From Maribacter sp. HTCC2170 (GTDB taxonomy: Bacteria > Bacteroidota > Bacteroidia > Flavobacteriales > Flavobacteriaceae): DNA of 64,000 nt. Position 1 is the stretch's first letter, and each line of letters begins with the position of its first letter. Location of the stretch: positions 1,299,501 to 1,363,500 of the forward strand of contig NC_014472.1 of the NCBI RefSeq assembly GCF_000153165.2. The letters run 5' to 3'. The position numbers and the translations under genes were made by a program. The notes beneath the pieces are model-generated. The model was not told the origin of the DNA. It saw only the letters and a program-made list of their open reading frames with translations, and searched no databases. Below, one piece after another: positions 15,758-24,500 of this stretch.

Positions 15758-17736
15758 AAATTGAATATCAAATCATCGAGTTTAGAGGATTTTTTCCTAT
15801 TCACTATTTCGTAAACGGTTAAGTAATCGTCATCAAAGAAAATTTTGATGTTTCGACCTCTTCTTCTCAATATTCTTATTTGGGACAATAATTGTTCTGA
15901 CACCTCTTTTGAAGTTGACAAATTATATTTTGTTTCTAGAGGTTCATTTTTGGTAATGAACACGAAAACACTGTTTGGTAGTATATAATCAGAGTTCTGG
16001 TTTAGAAACTCAGCATTGGTTTTGTTCGCATTAAAAACTGAGTCCCTTTGTACATATTTATCAATAAAAGCAGGGTAATTGATAAAATGATGTTCATTGC
16101 TACTCATATTTTGACCATAACGCTGATTTACCACGGCATAGGAATAAGGCAAATAATCACTTGATAGGGTATGATATACCTCTATAACATCTGTTTTTAG
16201 TTGATTACCATAATGCGGCGAATCAAATTTTAAAAACCCATTCATTGCGAAAGAAGAATAGAGTGCAACAATCAATACAACAGCTAAGCTAATCAACCTC
16301 AAAGCTGGTCTTTTAGGAATTGATATTTTGGAATAGTACTGAAGGCAACCAACAAATAAGCCCACTTGAATTACTATAATCACTGAAAGTGCTTGAAAGA
16401 AAAGGTCCTTATCCAACCACGTTAAATTCAATTTCTTTAAAAGGATGAAAATTGAAACAAAAACTGAAAAGATAAAGGCAGGTGTCCATTTTGCCCTGTT
16501 CTTAAAATATAAGGGCAAAATCGCCAAAAGAGTAATAAATCCAAAAACAAGGTAAATTAGCAATAAATGATCTATCGGAAATATCAGTTGTGGAAAATGC
16601 GTGTATGACTCAACTAGAATCATATTTGACCGTAAGAATGATTGAAATGAAATGTCGTTCAGGTAGCAACCAACAGCATGAAGTGTCAAGGTCAAACCAA
16701 TTCCCAAAGCATAGGCAAAAACACTCCTCAAAGTATAAGGTAAAGTCTTCTTCGTAAAAAAAACAAGCGATAGAAGTAAAAAGAGGGGCAATACAACAAA
16801 AGCAACAAAAAAATTGATGAAGGTAATTGCAGAAAACATAGTTATCATTATAAAAATGTAATTTCTTTTTGAAACATGCAATAACTTGGGAATAACCGTG
16901 AACATCATGGCTGGCAATGCAAAAATCAATGCCAGGTACAAAGAATTATGCTCCAATAGGAGATTAATATTGATAGGTAGGAACCTGTAGAAAAAAGCAA
17001 AAAACAATACGGACAATATTGGAGCAAAGAACTTAGATTTTGATACCTTAACCAGAATCCAGTAAATTACTAACCCCAAAGCAAAATTTTCAATCAGCCC
17101 AAAGGAGTGCATTGCCATTTCTTCACTTAGACCTGTCATTTTTCCATAAAAGCTCATTAAGGCCAGTTCACCCAAAAGATTATTGTCATTAATAAACCAT
17201 ATATTAGAACTGAGTCCCTTAAGAATTTCAAGGTTCTTAGACCACAAACTTGACAAAGTATACATGTCATTTTTCAAAAAGATATAGCGCGATATAAAAA
17301 CAGCCAAAGCGCATATAAATGCCATTGAAAAAACATGGTTTATCTTTTTGGTATGAAATATTTTTAAATTTTTGGCAACAAGTTTCCCAGGACTTAAATT
17401 TTGTTCCATAAGTTTAAAAAAACCAAGCAAAAAGTATCTTCGTTTTTTACGAATCTGCTTTTCAGGATTTTTAAAATGCCTTATCCCTAGATATTTAATG
17501 CCAAGAATTATAAAGAAAATTGCAAGTAAGGAGAAGATGTCATACATATTCAGTTGAATAAGTACAAATATCATTAGCACAACAATGCTACCATAAAAGA
17601 CCAATCGCTTGAGAAGATAGTCAAGGTTATAAGTATTAACCGGTTGTCTAGTCACAATCTGATGCATAAAAAGGACTCCTGCAAATAACAGTAGGATTCT
17701 TAAAGGACCCAATAAAATACTATCAATTAATTGCAT
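15754..17736 (-). CDS. Large polytopic membrane protein of the Pel-like cluster
   Basis: This 660-residue protein has roughly 12-14 hydrophobic helices over residues 1-510. A soluble C-terminal domain of about 150 residues follows (around HHFINYPAFIDKYVQRD to the end, with a basic RRRGRNIKI stretch and an acidic FFDDDYLTVYE). I do not recognise it as PelD or PelE: it has no GAF or GGDEF signature and no TPR. The many-helix body with a terminal soluble domain recalls GT-C-type membrane transferases, but no catalytic motif is certain. It lies 6 bases after the GH114 gene and overlaps the deacetylase/barrel gene by 4 bases, so it is an integral part of the operon. It may take the place of PelD/PelE in the synthase complex. 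Confidence 0.7.
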   Translation of the reverse strand: MQLIDSILLGPLRILLLFAGVLFMHQIVTRQPVNTYNLDYLLKRLVFYGSIVVLMIFVLIQLNMYDIFSLLAIFFIILGIKYLGIRHFKNPEKQIRKKRRYFLLGFFKLMEQNLSPGKLVAKNLKIFHTKKINHVFSMAFICALAVFISRYIFLKNDMYTLSSLWSKNLEILKGLSSNIWFINDNNLLGELALMSFYGKMTGLSEEMAMHSFGLIENFALGLVIYWILVKVSKSKFFAPILSVLFFAFFYRFLPININLLLEHNSLYLALIFALPAMMFTVIPKLLHVSKRNYIFIMITMFSAITFINFFVAFVVLPLFLLLSLVFFTKKTLPYTLRSVFAYALGIGLTLTLHAVGCYLNDISFQSFLRSNMILVESYTHFPQLIFPIDHLLLIYLVFGFITLLAILPLYFKNRAKWTPAFIFSVFVSIFILLKKLNLTWLDKDLFFQALSVIIVIQVGLFVGCLQYYSKISIPKRPALRLISLAVVLIVALYSSFAMNGFLKFDSPHYGNQLKTDVIEVYHTLSSDYLPYSYAVVNQRYGQNMSSNEHHFINYPAFIDKYVQRDSVFNANKTNAEFLNQNSDYILPNSVFVFITKNEPLETKYNLSTSKEVSEQLLSQIRILRRRGRNIKIFFDDDYLTVYEIVNRKKSSKLDDLIFNL

Positions 17737-17742
17737 TTTTAT

Positions 17743-18552
17743 TTATTCAGTGAATTCAGGCTTGGTTTGAAGATCTATATTGGCAATGAAATATCCGAAA
17801 CCAAGTTCTTTTAATTGTGTCTCAATTGTTTTCCTCATAACTTCATTATCAACGTATTCTACAATGATCAAAGGTTTTTTTAAGGATTTTCTGAAGGCCT
17901 TTAGTTCTTTGACGATTTTGGTCCTTTCTTGTTCATATTTATAGCCATACTTTTTATTTTTAAAATCGTAATCTGTAAATACAGATTCGATTACAACAGC
18001 ATCAGTGATGTGCTTCAATTGGTTCGCCACAAACAATCCCGAATTTTGAACTATACATAAGCTTGGGTTTGCTTGCCTTATCCTGCCAATGAGCTTTAAA
18101 AGATTATCTTTTTGCCCTTTAAGCCTTCCCCACTGCGAAGCATTATCAAGGTTATCCAGAAAAAAGCCATCAAGTCCCTTTGATACCAATTCATTTGCTA
18201 TTGTAAGTAATATGTCTTGGGCTTTCTTGTCTGATATATCTATAAAACAACTTCCCCAATTTACATTTTGCCCAAAAGTATACTCCCTTATCTTTTCATA
18301 ATGCGTTGCCGACATGTTAACCTCTGTTACACTTAAATAACCCAACACTTTACTGTTATTGGTCTTGAACAATTCAATCTCTTTTGACGTATAGTGCTGA
18401 GCCTCAAGAACCACGAGTTCATAACCCTGCACCATAGCAGGAGATATCTTACCATAACAAATAAAAAGTTCTTTATCCATTTGAATTTTTTCAGCCATTT
18501 GCGCACTTGTCAAAAACGGCAACACAAAATATATTAGGTTAATAGGCCGCAT
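17743..18552 (-). CDS. GH114-type endo-alpha-1,4-polygalactosaminidase-like protein (PelA hydrolase-domain homologue)
   Basis: The 269-residue product has a weak signal peptide (about residues 1-17) and a TIM-barrel-like GH114 domain. The motif GYLSVTEVN lies at residues 71-79, and the catalytic-type strand GFFLDNLD holds Asp133 and Asp136. A second acidic segment, AVVIESVF, comes further on. In Pseudomonas PelA the N-terminal GH114-type domain cuts galactosamine-rich Pel; here that domain is a separate protein and the deacetylase is in the gene two places downstream. It overlaps the 3' end of pelG by 14 bases. The role is polymer trimming or lysis in the periplasm, inferred from family. Confidence 0.8.
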   Translation of the reverse strand: MRPINLIYFVLPFLTSAQMAEKIQMDKELFICYGKISPAMVQGYELVVLEAQHYTSKEIELFKTNNSKVLGYLSVTEVNMSATHYEKIREYTFGQNVNWGSCFIDISDKKAQDILLTIANELVSKGLDGFFLDNLDNASQWGRLKGQKDNLLKLIGRIRQANPSLCIVQNSGLFVANQLKHITDAVVIESVFTDYDFKNKKYGYKYEQERTKIVKELKAFRKSLKKPLIIVEYVDNEVMRKTIETQLKELGFGYFIANIDLQTKPEFTE

Positions 18553-20146
18553 AATAATAATAGTCTAGATTTTTATAGAATGATTTAATCTCTCTTAAAG
18601 TCAAAGTCATAAAAACAATTGAACCAACCAACATACCAACAACACTGTATTCATAGGCAAATATTCTACTGACAGTAAATCCTACAACAAAGTTCACTAC
18701 ACAAGAAATCATTAACGAACTCAACACTCCATTTGGTTTACTCAACGTAAATAAATAAAGCGCATTCAACATGCCCCAAGTAAGAAATAGATAGCCAATA
18801 CCACCAATTATGCAGACTTTAATACTAAGAACATCAAGGCTTTCATTAAAACTGGCCTCGTACCCCCATGGTTGGGTTATTATCAAATAAATCAAAGTTG
18901 TGGTCACCAATGCTGTAATAACCAATAAAAAAATATGCCCTCTATACATCCTATACATCCTTCTATTAAATTCTTTCCTATTTAAAAAAGGAGTGTTTTT
19001 TTGCTTTATGTCTAAAAATTTGGAGAATGAAGCAATAGCATATTCCAATACACCAGCCAGCATGAAAAAAATAAGGATAGCCAAATCCATACCAATTTCA
19101 TAATCCTTCTCATAGAGAAATACATATTGATGGGTAAGTGTAAAATCGGCTGACCAAGCCAAAATCCTGTCAATAAAAATGAAAATGTAAATTAGGCCGC
19201 CATAGAAGAAATATGGATAATTTCTATAAATTACCATAGACTTACTTGGCGTTACATGAACAGATTCAGTACCAACTCCTTTAACCTTGAAAAACCCCCA
19301 TAAAATTGTTTTAGATAAAAAAATGGCCACCAATACTCCAATCCAATGGGTTAGATATATATGTAAAGAGGAAAACTCTTTTAATGCCAGTGCAAATAAA
19401 GTGGCGATCGAAATAGACAATGTTATTGCCCATCGTTGTCTTATGGTATGAAAAGGAGCTGAAACCAATAAAAGTGTTCCTATAAGCAAAGCATAGGTAA
19501 ACATTACAAGAACAAATGAAAATGGGTAAAGGTTAAAAAAGAAATTGATCATGCCCAATGCCAAAAAGGATAAAAGCATGCCGTTAATTCCTGACTTAAT
19601 CAATTTGTCCATAACCATCCTTGCCTTCGTAAATTCTTCATGGTGCCAATAGAACGAAGCCTGTCTCCCCATTACCTGTACATATCCACCAGAAATAATC
19701 AATCCAAGAATGACTCCAAAAACCACTGAAGTAGATTGAATAATATTAAAACCTACAAAAGTCCAAAGTGAATAACCAAAGAATATAATCGCGGCTACTT
19801 GAAGAAAAATTGGCAGTAAATGAAATAGACCCAAAGGATAAAACTGTGCTAAAAGTTTAGCCTTCATCCAGAGATAACCTGAGACTGGAATTTGGGAATC
19901 ATGCTTTTTTCGTTTTTTGAGCTCATTTATATTGACCAATGTTTCAATCGGTCTAGAAAGCAAATCCTCATAAATATGTATTGCCAAATCCATTATGGAT
20001 ACGAATCCATAATCTTTAAAAACATCTTTTTCCCTGATTCCAAATGACTCAAGCGTAGCCAAAACAACCATAGCACTAACAGGGTTTCCAGATTTTTGGA
20101 TAACCTCAGTGGTGGTTTTTTCTAAATTTTGTTGAATATGGTTCAT
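18539..20146 (-). CDS. pelG: PelG-like exopolysaccharide transporter (Wzx/MVF-type flippase)
   Basis: This 535-residue polytopic protein has about 12 helices after a roughly 95-residue soluble N-terminal extension. The segment YIFIFIDRILAWSAD in the middle and the tyrosine-rich end LDYYYYAAY are typical of PelG, the polysaccharide-transporter-superfamily component that moves Pel across the inner membrane together with PelF, PelD and PelE. It lies 35 bases after pelF on the same strand and overlaps the following GH114 gene. The family call is strong because pelF is adjacent. The soluble N-terminal extension is longer than expected for a plain flippase. Confidence 0.85.
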   Translation of the reverse strand: MNHIQQNLEKTTTEVIQKSGNPVSAMVVLATLESFGIREKDVFKDYGFVSIMDLAIHIYEDLLSRPIETLVNINELKKRKKHDSQIPVSGYLWMKAKLLAQFYPLGLFHLLPIFLQVAAIIFFGYSLWTFVGFNIIQSTSVVFGVILGLIISGGYVQVMGRQASFYWHHEEFTKARMVMDKLIKSGINGMLLSFLALGMINFFFNLYPFSFVLVMFTYALLIGTLLLVSAPFHTIRQRWAITLSISIATLFALALKEFSSLHIYLTHWIGVLVAIFLSKTILWGFFKVKGVGTESVHVTPSKSMVIYRNYPYFFYGGLIYIFIFIDRILAWSADFTLTHQYVFLYEKDYEIGMDLAILIFFMLAGVLEYAIASFSKFLDIKQKNTPFLNRKEFNRRMYRMYRGHIFLLVITALVTTTLIYLIITQPWGYEASFNESLDVLSIKVCIIGGIGYLFLTWGMLNALYLFTLSKPNGVLSSLMISCVVNFVVGFTVSRIFAYEYSVVGMLVGSIVFMTLTLREIKSFYKNLDYYYYAAY

Positions 20147-20181
20147 GTAGGGAGAACTTGACCAATATTATATGGTTGGTT

Positions 20182-21690
20182 TTAAGCAATTTTTTGGCTA
20201 ATCACGGTGTTTTTTATTCTTAAATTTTCATATGTTTTCTCAAATTCGGAAACGAAGTTCTCTATAGTAAAATTCTCAACAACCTTCTTTCTAGCATTTT
20301 CACCCATCCATTTTTTTAGTTTTTCATTCTTTAGAAGTGATATGACACGCTCCCCTATTTCATCATGATCCTTAGGTTTACAAATGAATCCACATTTCTC
20401 ATCCAATGCTTCCGACACGCCACCCACATCTGTCGCCACAACAGGAATCGCACAACTCATTGACTCAATAACGGTATAAGGGAATCCCTCAGAGATTGAA
20501 GTAAGAATCGAAACATCACCTTCTGCATAAATTAATTCCGGATTATTATGAAATCCCATTAAATAAAAGTTGTCCTCCAATTGCAGGTATTTAACCAATG
20601 CCTCGCATTCTTTAGTATATTCGGGAACAGCATCTTTATTGCCATAGACAAAGAACTTTACGTTTGGCACCTTCTTCTTAACGACCTTACAGGTTCTTAT
20701 CATTGTAAGTATGTCTTTTAAATCAAAAATCCTCGCCGCGGCAACAACCGTTGGTGTATTTTTTAAATGCTCAGGTTTAGGCCTTGGTTTAAAAAATGAA
20801 TCATCCACGCCATTATAAATAACATCTATATTGGAAACATTCGCACCATAAAACTTCTCCCAAGAAATATTGAATTTACTAACTGTGGTGATTTTATCTG
20901 CGTAATGATATACTAATCTCGTTATGCACTCCGAGAAGTTTATCAGCATCTTCTTTAAAAAGTATGAATAATCAGCAGAGCTGATTGCAATTATTCTTTC
21001 CCTAATAAAAACTCCATGTTCAGTTGCCAGTATCGGAGTATTATACTTGTATTTTAACGATAAGGCCGGGAGGACCGCGATACCTGAAATAGTTACATGG
21101 GAAATGTCCACTTTAGGGACATCTATAGCAATTGGGATTAGAAAACGATAAATCCATCTCATTGCTATGGTAACATCTTCCAAAGAAACTTTTTCGAGTT
21201 CTTCCTCAGGTACTACCAATTGCAATGTTTCACAAAAGGTATTCCATACAGCCTTGCTGGTCATAGCGGTTTTGTAATCATACTTTTGAAAAAATTGCCA
21301 CATCTTGTAAAAGCAGGTACTCAAAACTTTTAACGAGATTTCCTCTGAATATATCTCGGCAATGAATTTTTTAAAATGAGGTATAAATAATGTTGATGTA
21401 ATTTCTTCTGTGGTGAATTCCCTGGATTTTAGAATATCAGAATACTTGATATCATAATCAACACAATCGAGAGGCTCTTCAGGTGACCACATAGGAACTT
21501 GAATTATCTTTTTGATATTCGTCCCTATGGGGTATCTTGCCTTATGTTCAACTCCTGAATTAATAGAATAGATTGTAAAATCAACATTGGAAACTTTTGT
21601 ACATAAATCATGTGCCCACGTAGATACTCCTCCAAAATTATATGGATATGTGCCTTCAGAAATAAGTAATACTTGTAATTTTTTTTCCAA
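20182..21690 (-). CDS. pelF: PelF-like GT4-family glycosyltransferase
   Basis: This 502-residue cytosolic glycosyltransferase has the PelF N-terminal DUF3492 signature (ISEGTYPYNFGGVSTWAHDL) and a C-terminal GT4 nucleotide-sugar domain (VVAAARIFDLKD, then SEGFPYTVIESMSCAIPVVA with the E-x7-E motif). PelF polymerises a UDP-activated N-acetylhexosamine, UDP-GalNAc/GlcNAc in Pseudomonas. Length matches PelF (about 500). The start is TTG; an in-frame stop lies 15 bases upstream and no ATG precedes the family's conserved beginning. It is the second gene of the minus-strand cluster, before pelG. Confidence 0.9.
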   Translation of the reverse strand: MEKKLQVLLISEGTYPYNFGGVSTWAHDLCTKVSNVDFTIYSINSGVEHKARYPIGTNIKKIIQVPMWSPEEPLDCVDYDIKYSDILKSREFTTEEITSTLFIPHFKKFIAEIYSEEISLKVLSTCFYKMWQFFQKYDYKTAMTSKAVWNTFCETLQLVVPEEELEKVSLEDVTIAMRWIYRFLIPIAIDVPKVDISHVTISGIAVLPALSLKYKYNTPILATEHGVFIRERIIAISSADYSYFLKKMLINFSECITRLVYHYADKITTVSKFNISWEKFYGANVSNIDVIYNGVDDSFFKPRPKPEHLKNTPTVVAAARIFDLKDILTMIRTCKVVKKKVPNVKFFVYGNKDAVPEYTKECEALVKYLQLEDNFYLMGFHNNPELIYAEGDVSILTSISEGFPYTVIESMSCAIPVVATDVGGVSEALDEKCGFICKPKDHDEIGERVISLLKNEKLKKWMGENARKKVVENFTIENFVSEFEKTYENLRIKNTVISQKIA

Positions 21691-21850
21691 TAAAGTAGTC
21701 TTTTCCTATTGCCTGACAATTAAATATCAAACACAAAAAAAACACATTGTATTTAAATGTTAATTTTTATTGGTTAAATAAGTGCATTTAATCTATGAAG
21801 TGTTATTATACCCAACTCTTGAGCCATTCATCAATACTATGTAAGTATAA

Positions 21851-22846
21851 TCAACGATTCTCATAATATTCAAAACCATCTATGATATCAAGGTAGACCC
21901 CATCGAAATCGGAAGCCAATATTTTGTCCAAGTAAGACTCTTCGCTACCTATGATTAATTTTTGCCAATTTGTGTCCCAATATTTCACTTTATAATTTCC
22001 TGCCCAATTCTTATTTTCCTCATCTAACCAAGTTGGTTTGTTTGTTTTCCAATCAGCATCCCAATAATATCTATAATCCTCGGCCTCGCCAATGGACATA
22101 TAACAGATTACCTGCCTTTTACCTCCATTTGCCTTGATTTTTAGGAGATTAATATCTTCAGCGCTAAAAACATAACCATCATTGGCAAAAAGATCTATGA
22201 TAAGGGCATCATGATTACTTTTTGAAAGTCCCTTCATCAAGGAAATTTTCGTTGGATAGTTTTCATAATTCAAAAAAAACAAGAAATTCTTGGCAGCATC
22301 AATTCTTAGAACATCATTACTGTTTTCAGCTCCACATGGTTGAGGTAAATTGGGTATGTTAGTAAGGTCTCTTTCTGTCGCAGCAAACGGTATAAAACGC
22401 ATTTCCGAGTTCTTTCGATAGGAATTCTTAATTTTTTTCTTAGAATCACAATAGTCAGTAATTAAGATAGAGTTCCCAGCATTCTGAGAAACTTTTAATA
22501 ATTCAACTAAATAAGAACTTGTTTTTTTTGAGGTCGATTTGTTATCGCCATTATAACCATAAAATAGATTTTCTTGACCATTTGCATCAATTGCTTCGAG
22601 ATAAGGCAAATTAGGGTTGCCACCTGGTAAGCCACTATCGGTGACCAACTCTATACCATTTTGTGGTATTACAGAAAATCCTGATTTCTTGGACTTGGCG
22701 TAGGTGCTGATATCAATCACAAAATCACGCATGTCTTTTCGGTAGTCACGATTTGCGGAAATCGAATCGGAAACTTGTGTTGAAGAACTGTTATTACAAT
22801 TTAAAAAGAACAATAAAACAAATAATCCATGTTTTAGAAACTCCAT
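21851..22846 (-). CDS. GH114-type lipoprotein (endo-alpha-1,4-polygalactosaminidase-like)
   Basis: This 331-residue protein has an apparent lipoprotein signal (LLFFLNCNNSSS, Cys near residue 17). Its domain has the two hallmarks of the TM1410/GH114 family: CYMSIGEAEDYRYYW and the acidic strand DFDGVYLDIIDGFEYY, which ends almost at the C-terminus. It differs enough from the GH114 protein at 17743-18552 to be a separate paralogue. It is upstream of pelF, 160 bases away, on the same strand, and is probably the first gene of the Pel-like cluster. It may act on the same amino-sugar polymer at the cell surface; this is inferred from family and position. Confidence 0.8.
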   Translation of the reverse strand: MEFLKHGLFVLLFFLNCNNSSSTQVSDSISANRDYRKDMRDFVIDISTYAKSKKSGFSVIPQNGIELVTDSGLPGGNPNLPYLEAIDANGQENLFYGYNGDNKSTSKKTSSYLVELLKVSQNAGNSILITDYCDSKKKIKNSYRKNSEMRFIPFAATERDLTNIPNLPQPCGAENSNDVLRIDAAKNFLFFLNYENYPTKISLMKGLSKSNHDALIIDLFANDGYVFSAEDINLLKIKANGGKRQVICYMSIGEAEDYRYYWDADWKTNKPTWLDEENKNWAGNYKVKYWDTNWQKLIIGSEESYLDKILASDFDGVYLDIIDGFEYYENR

Positions 22847-22928
22847 TTTGTTCGCTTTATATAATTAATCAATGTTAATTTCCATGCTTATAATTAGGCC
22901 TTCATTTTATAAGACATCTCCTTTTTTA

Positions 22929-23750
22929 TCACCCTAAACCAACATCTAGAGTCATCATAATTATAAACCCGCCAATGAATCCTAAGGTTGCAATATCAGT
23001 ATACTTATCTTGCTGCGTTTCCGGTATTACCTCTTCAACTACGACAAAAATCATGGCTCCTGCTGCAAATGAAAGCGCATATGGCAATATTGGTTCAAAT
23101 GTCATTACTGCCCATGCTCCTAATACTGCAGCAAAAGGTTCAACTATTGCCGAGGCCTGACCAAACATAAAACTTTTTGTTCTGGAAAGGCCCTGTCGTC
23201 TTAGTGGCATTGCCACTGCAAATCCCTCAGGAAAGTTTTGTAGACCAATTCCCAATGCTAGGGCCACTGCTCCTCCAATACTCGCGCCATCAAAACCGGC
23301 GGCAACTCCACCAAAAAGTACTCCAACCGCTAATCCTTCAGGTATGTTGTGCAAGGTAATGGCCAATGTTAAAAGGGTAGTCCTATGCCAAGGTGTTTTA
23401 ATACCTTCTTTTTCACTTTCTTTAAAATTAATATGTAAATGTGGTAAAACCTTATCCAAACCAAATAAGAACAAAGCTCCCAGAGAAAAACCTACAGCTG
23501 CTGGAATCACCTTCACGAATCCTTCTCCTGGGCTCATTTCTATTCCTGGGGCTAAAAGACTCCAAAAACTCGCCGCTACCATAACCCCTCCTGTAAAACC
23601 CAACATACCGTCCAAAACTGCTCGGTTCATTCCTTTAAAGAAAAACACTAGCGCTGCCCCTGCAGCAGTTAATCCCCATGTGAAAATAGTCGCGTATAAA
23701 GCCGCTAAAATAGGATTGATCGATTCAAAATAATCTATTATTTCTTGCAT
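22929..23750 (-). CDS. ZIP family divalent metal transporter
   Basis: This 273-residue protein has eight predicted helices. The metal-site motifs of ZIP transporters are visible in helices 4 and 5: HNIPEGLAVG and NFPEGFAVAMPLRR. A short histidine-containing loop (LPHLHINFKESEKEG) lies between helices 3 and 4. It imports a divalent metal (Zn, Fe or Mn) across the inner membrane. It follows the DtxR-type regulator gene by 2 bases, so it should be in the same operon and metal-controlled. Confidence 0.93.
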   Translation of the reverse strand: MQEIIDYFESINPILAALYATIFTWGLTAAGAALVFFFKGMNRAVLDGMLGFTGGVMVAASFWSLLAPGIEMSPGEGFVKVIPAAVGFSLGALFLFGLDKVLPHLHINFKESEKEGIKTPWHRTTLLTLAITLHNIPEGLAVGVLFGGVAAGFDGASIGGAVALALGIGLQNFPEGFAVAMPLRRQGLSRTKSFMFGQASAIVEPFAAVLGAWAVMTFEPILPYALSFAAGAMIFVVVEEVIPETQQDKYTDIATLGFIGGFIIMMTLDVGLG

Positions 23751-23752
23751 AA

Positions 23753-24409
23753 TTATGGTATTAACTTAACATACAAATTTGATGCTATTTGGTTTGATAT
23801 ATTGATTTCTTTTGACTCAAGGAGAATAGCCACAGAGCCATCAAACTCCTCGCGATCAACAACGCTTATGTTTTTTCCTAAAGCAATATTATGTTTATCT
23901 AAATAATTAAGGAATTTTGCTGATGAATCCCGAACACCAATACATGTACCACTTTCACCAATTGCCAAATTACTTAATAACTTTTTTTTCTGAATTATTA
24001 GTTCCCCTTCTTTTGTAGGAATTGGATCCCCATGGGGATCATACTTTGGAAATTTCAACAATTGATCTAACCCATCGATCAATTTCTCACTTTTTATATG
24101 CTCCAATTGCTCAGCAACTTCATGTACCTCATCCCAGGTAAAACCTAATTTCTCCACTAGAAAAACCTCCCAAAGACGGTGCTTGCGTACAAGATTTAAG
24201 GCAGTAACGACTCCTGCCTCTGTAAGGGTAACGCCTTTATATTTTTTATAGTTGACCAACCCTTTGTCCGATAACTTTTGAAGCATATCTGAAACAGAAG
24301 ATGGTTTAGTTTCCATCTTTTTGGCAATCGCATTTGTGCTTACTGAATCCGCTTTTATTTTACCTAAATGATAAATGGCCTTAATGTAATCTTCCTCAGA
24401 TAGGGTCAT
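23753..24409 (-). CDS. DtxR/MntR family metal-dependent transcriptional regulator
   Basis: The 218-residue product has an N-terminal winged helix (residues 1-60, TNAIAKKMETKPSSVSDMLQKL as recognition region). A dimerisation/metal-binding domain follows (HRLWEVFL, WDEVHEVAEQLEHI, DPHGDPIP), then a C-terminal FeoA/SH3-like domain (about 145-218). These are the standard DtxR/IdeR domains. With bound Fe(II) or Mn(II) such proteins repress metal-uptake genes. It is transcribed with the ZIP gene and away from a TonB receptor gene. A 16-bp palindrome between them is the likely operator. Confidence 0.93.
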   Translation of the reverse strand: MTLSEEDYIKAIYHLGKIKADSVSTNAIAKKMETKPSSVSDMLQKLSDKGLVNYKKYKGVTLTEAGVVTALNLVRKHRLWEVFLVEKLGFTWDEVHEVAEQLEHIKSEKLIDGLDQLLKFPKYDPHGDPIPTKEGELIIQKKKLLSNLAIGESGTCIGVRDSSAKFLNYLDKHNIALGKNISVVDREEFDGSVAILLESKEINISNQIASNLYVKLIP

Positions 24410-24457
24410 GGATTTTTAATTTATTCAAAATTACATTTTTATTTGTAAAAACATATT

Positions 24458-24473
24458 TTTAGATTTGTCTAAA
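24458..24473. promoter_or_regulatory. Palindromic operator over the TonB-receptor promoter (probable DtxR-family site)
   Basis: TTTAGATTTGTCTAAA is a perfect 6-bp inverted repeat around a 4-base centre. It overlaps a perfect -7 box TAGATTTG (24460-24467) for the plus-strand receptor gene, so a bound regulator would block that promoter. It also lies 49 bases from the start of the divergent regulator gene, allowing autoregulation. A second box, TAATTTTG on the minus strand (24433-24426), fits the regulator's own -7 element. Assignment to the DtxR protein is inferred from position. Confidence 0.65.
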
Positions 24474-24500
24474 TTTATATTTAATATATTCGAATATTTA

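Noticed and set aside
21525-21719. Separate small ORF upstream of and overlapping pelF
   Set aside because: It is the +1 frame shadow of the pelF 5' end; the pelF frame carries the family motif and this one has no recognisable content.
24465-24500. A TTG start at 24465 for the TonB receptor
   Set aside because: That codon lies inside the -7 promoter box and the palindrome; the ATG at 24501 begins directly at a normal signal peptide.
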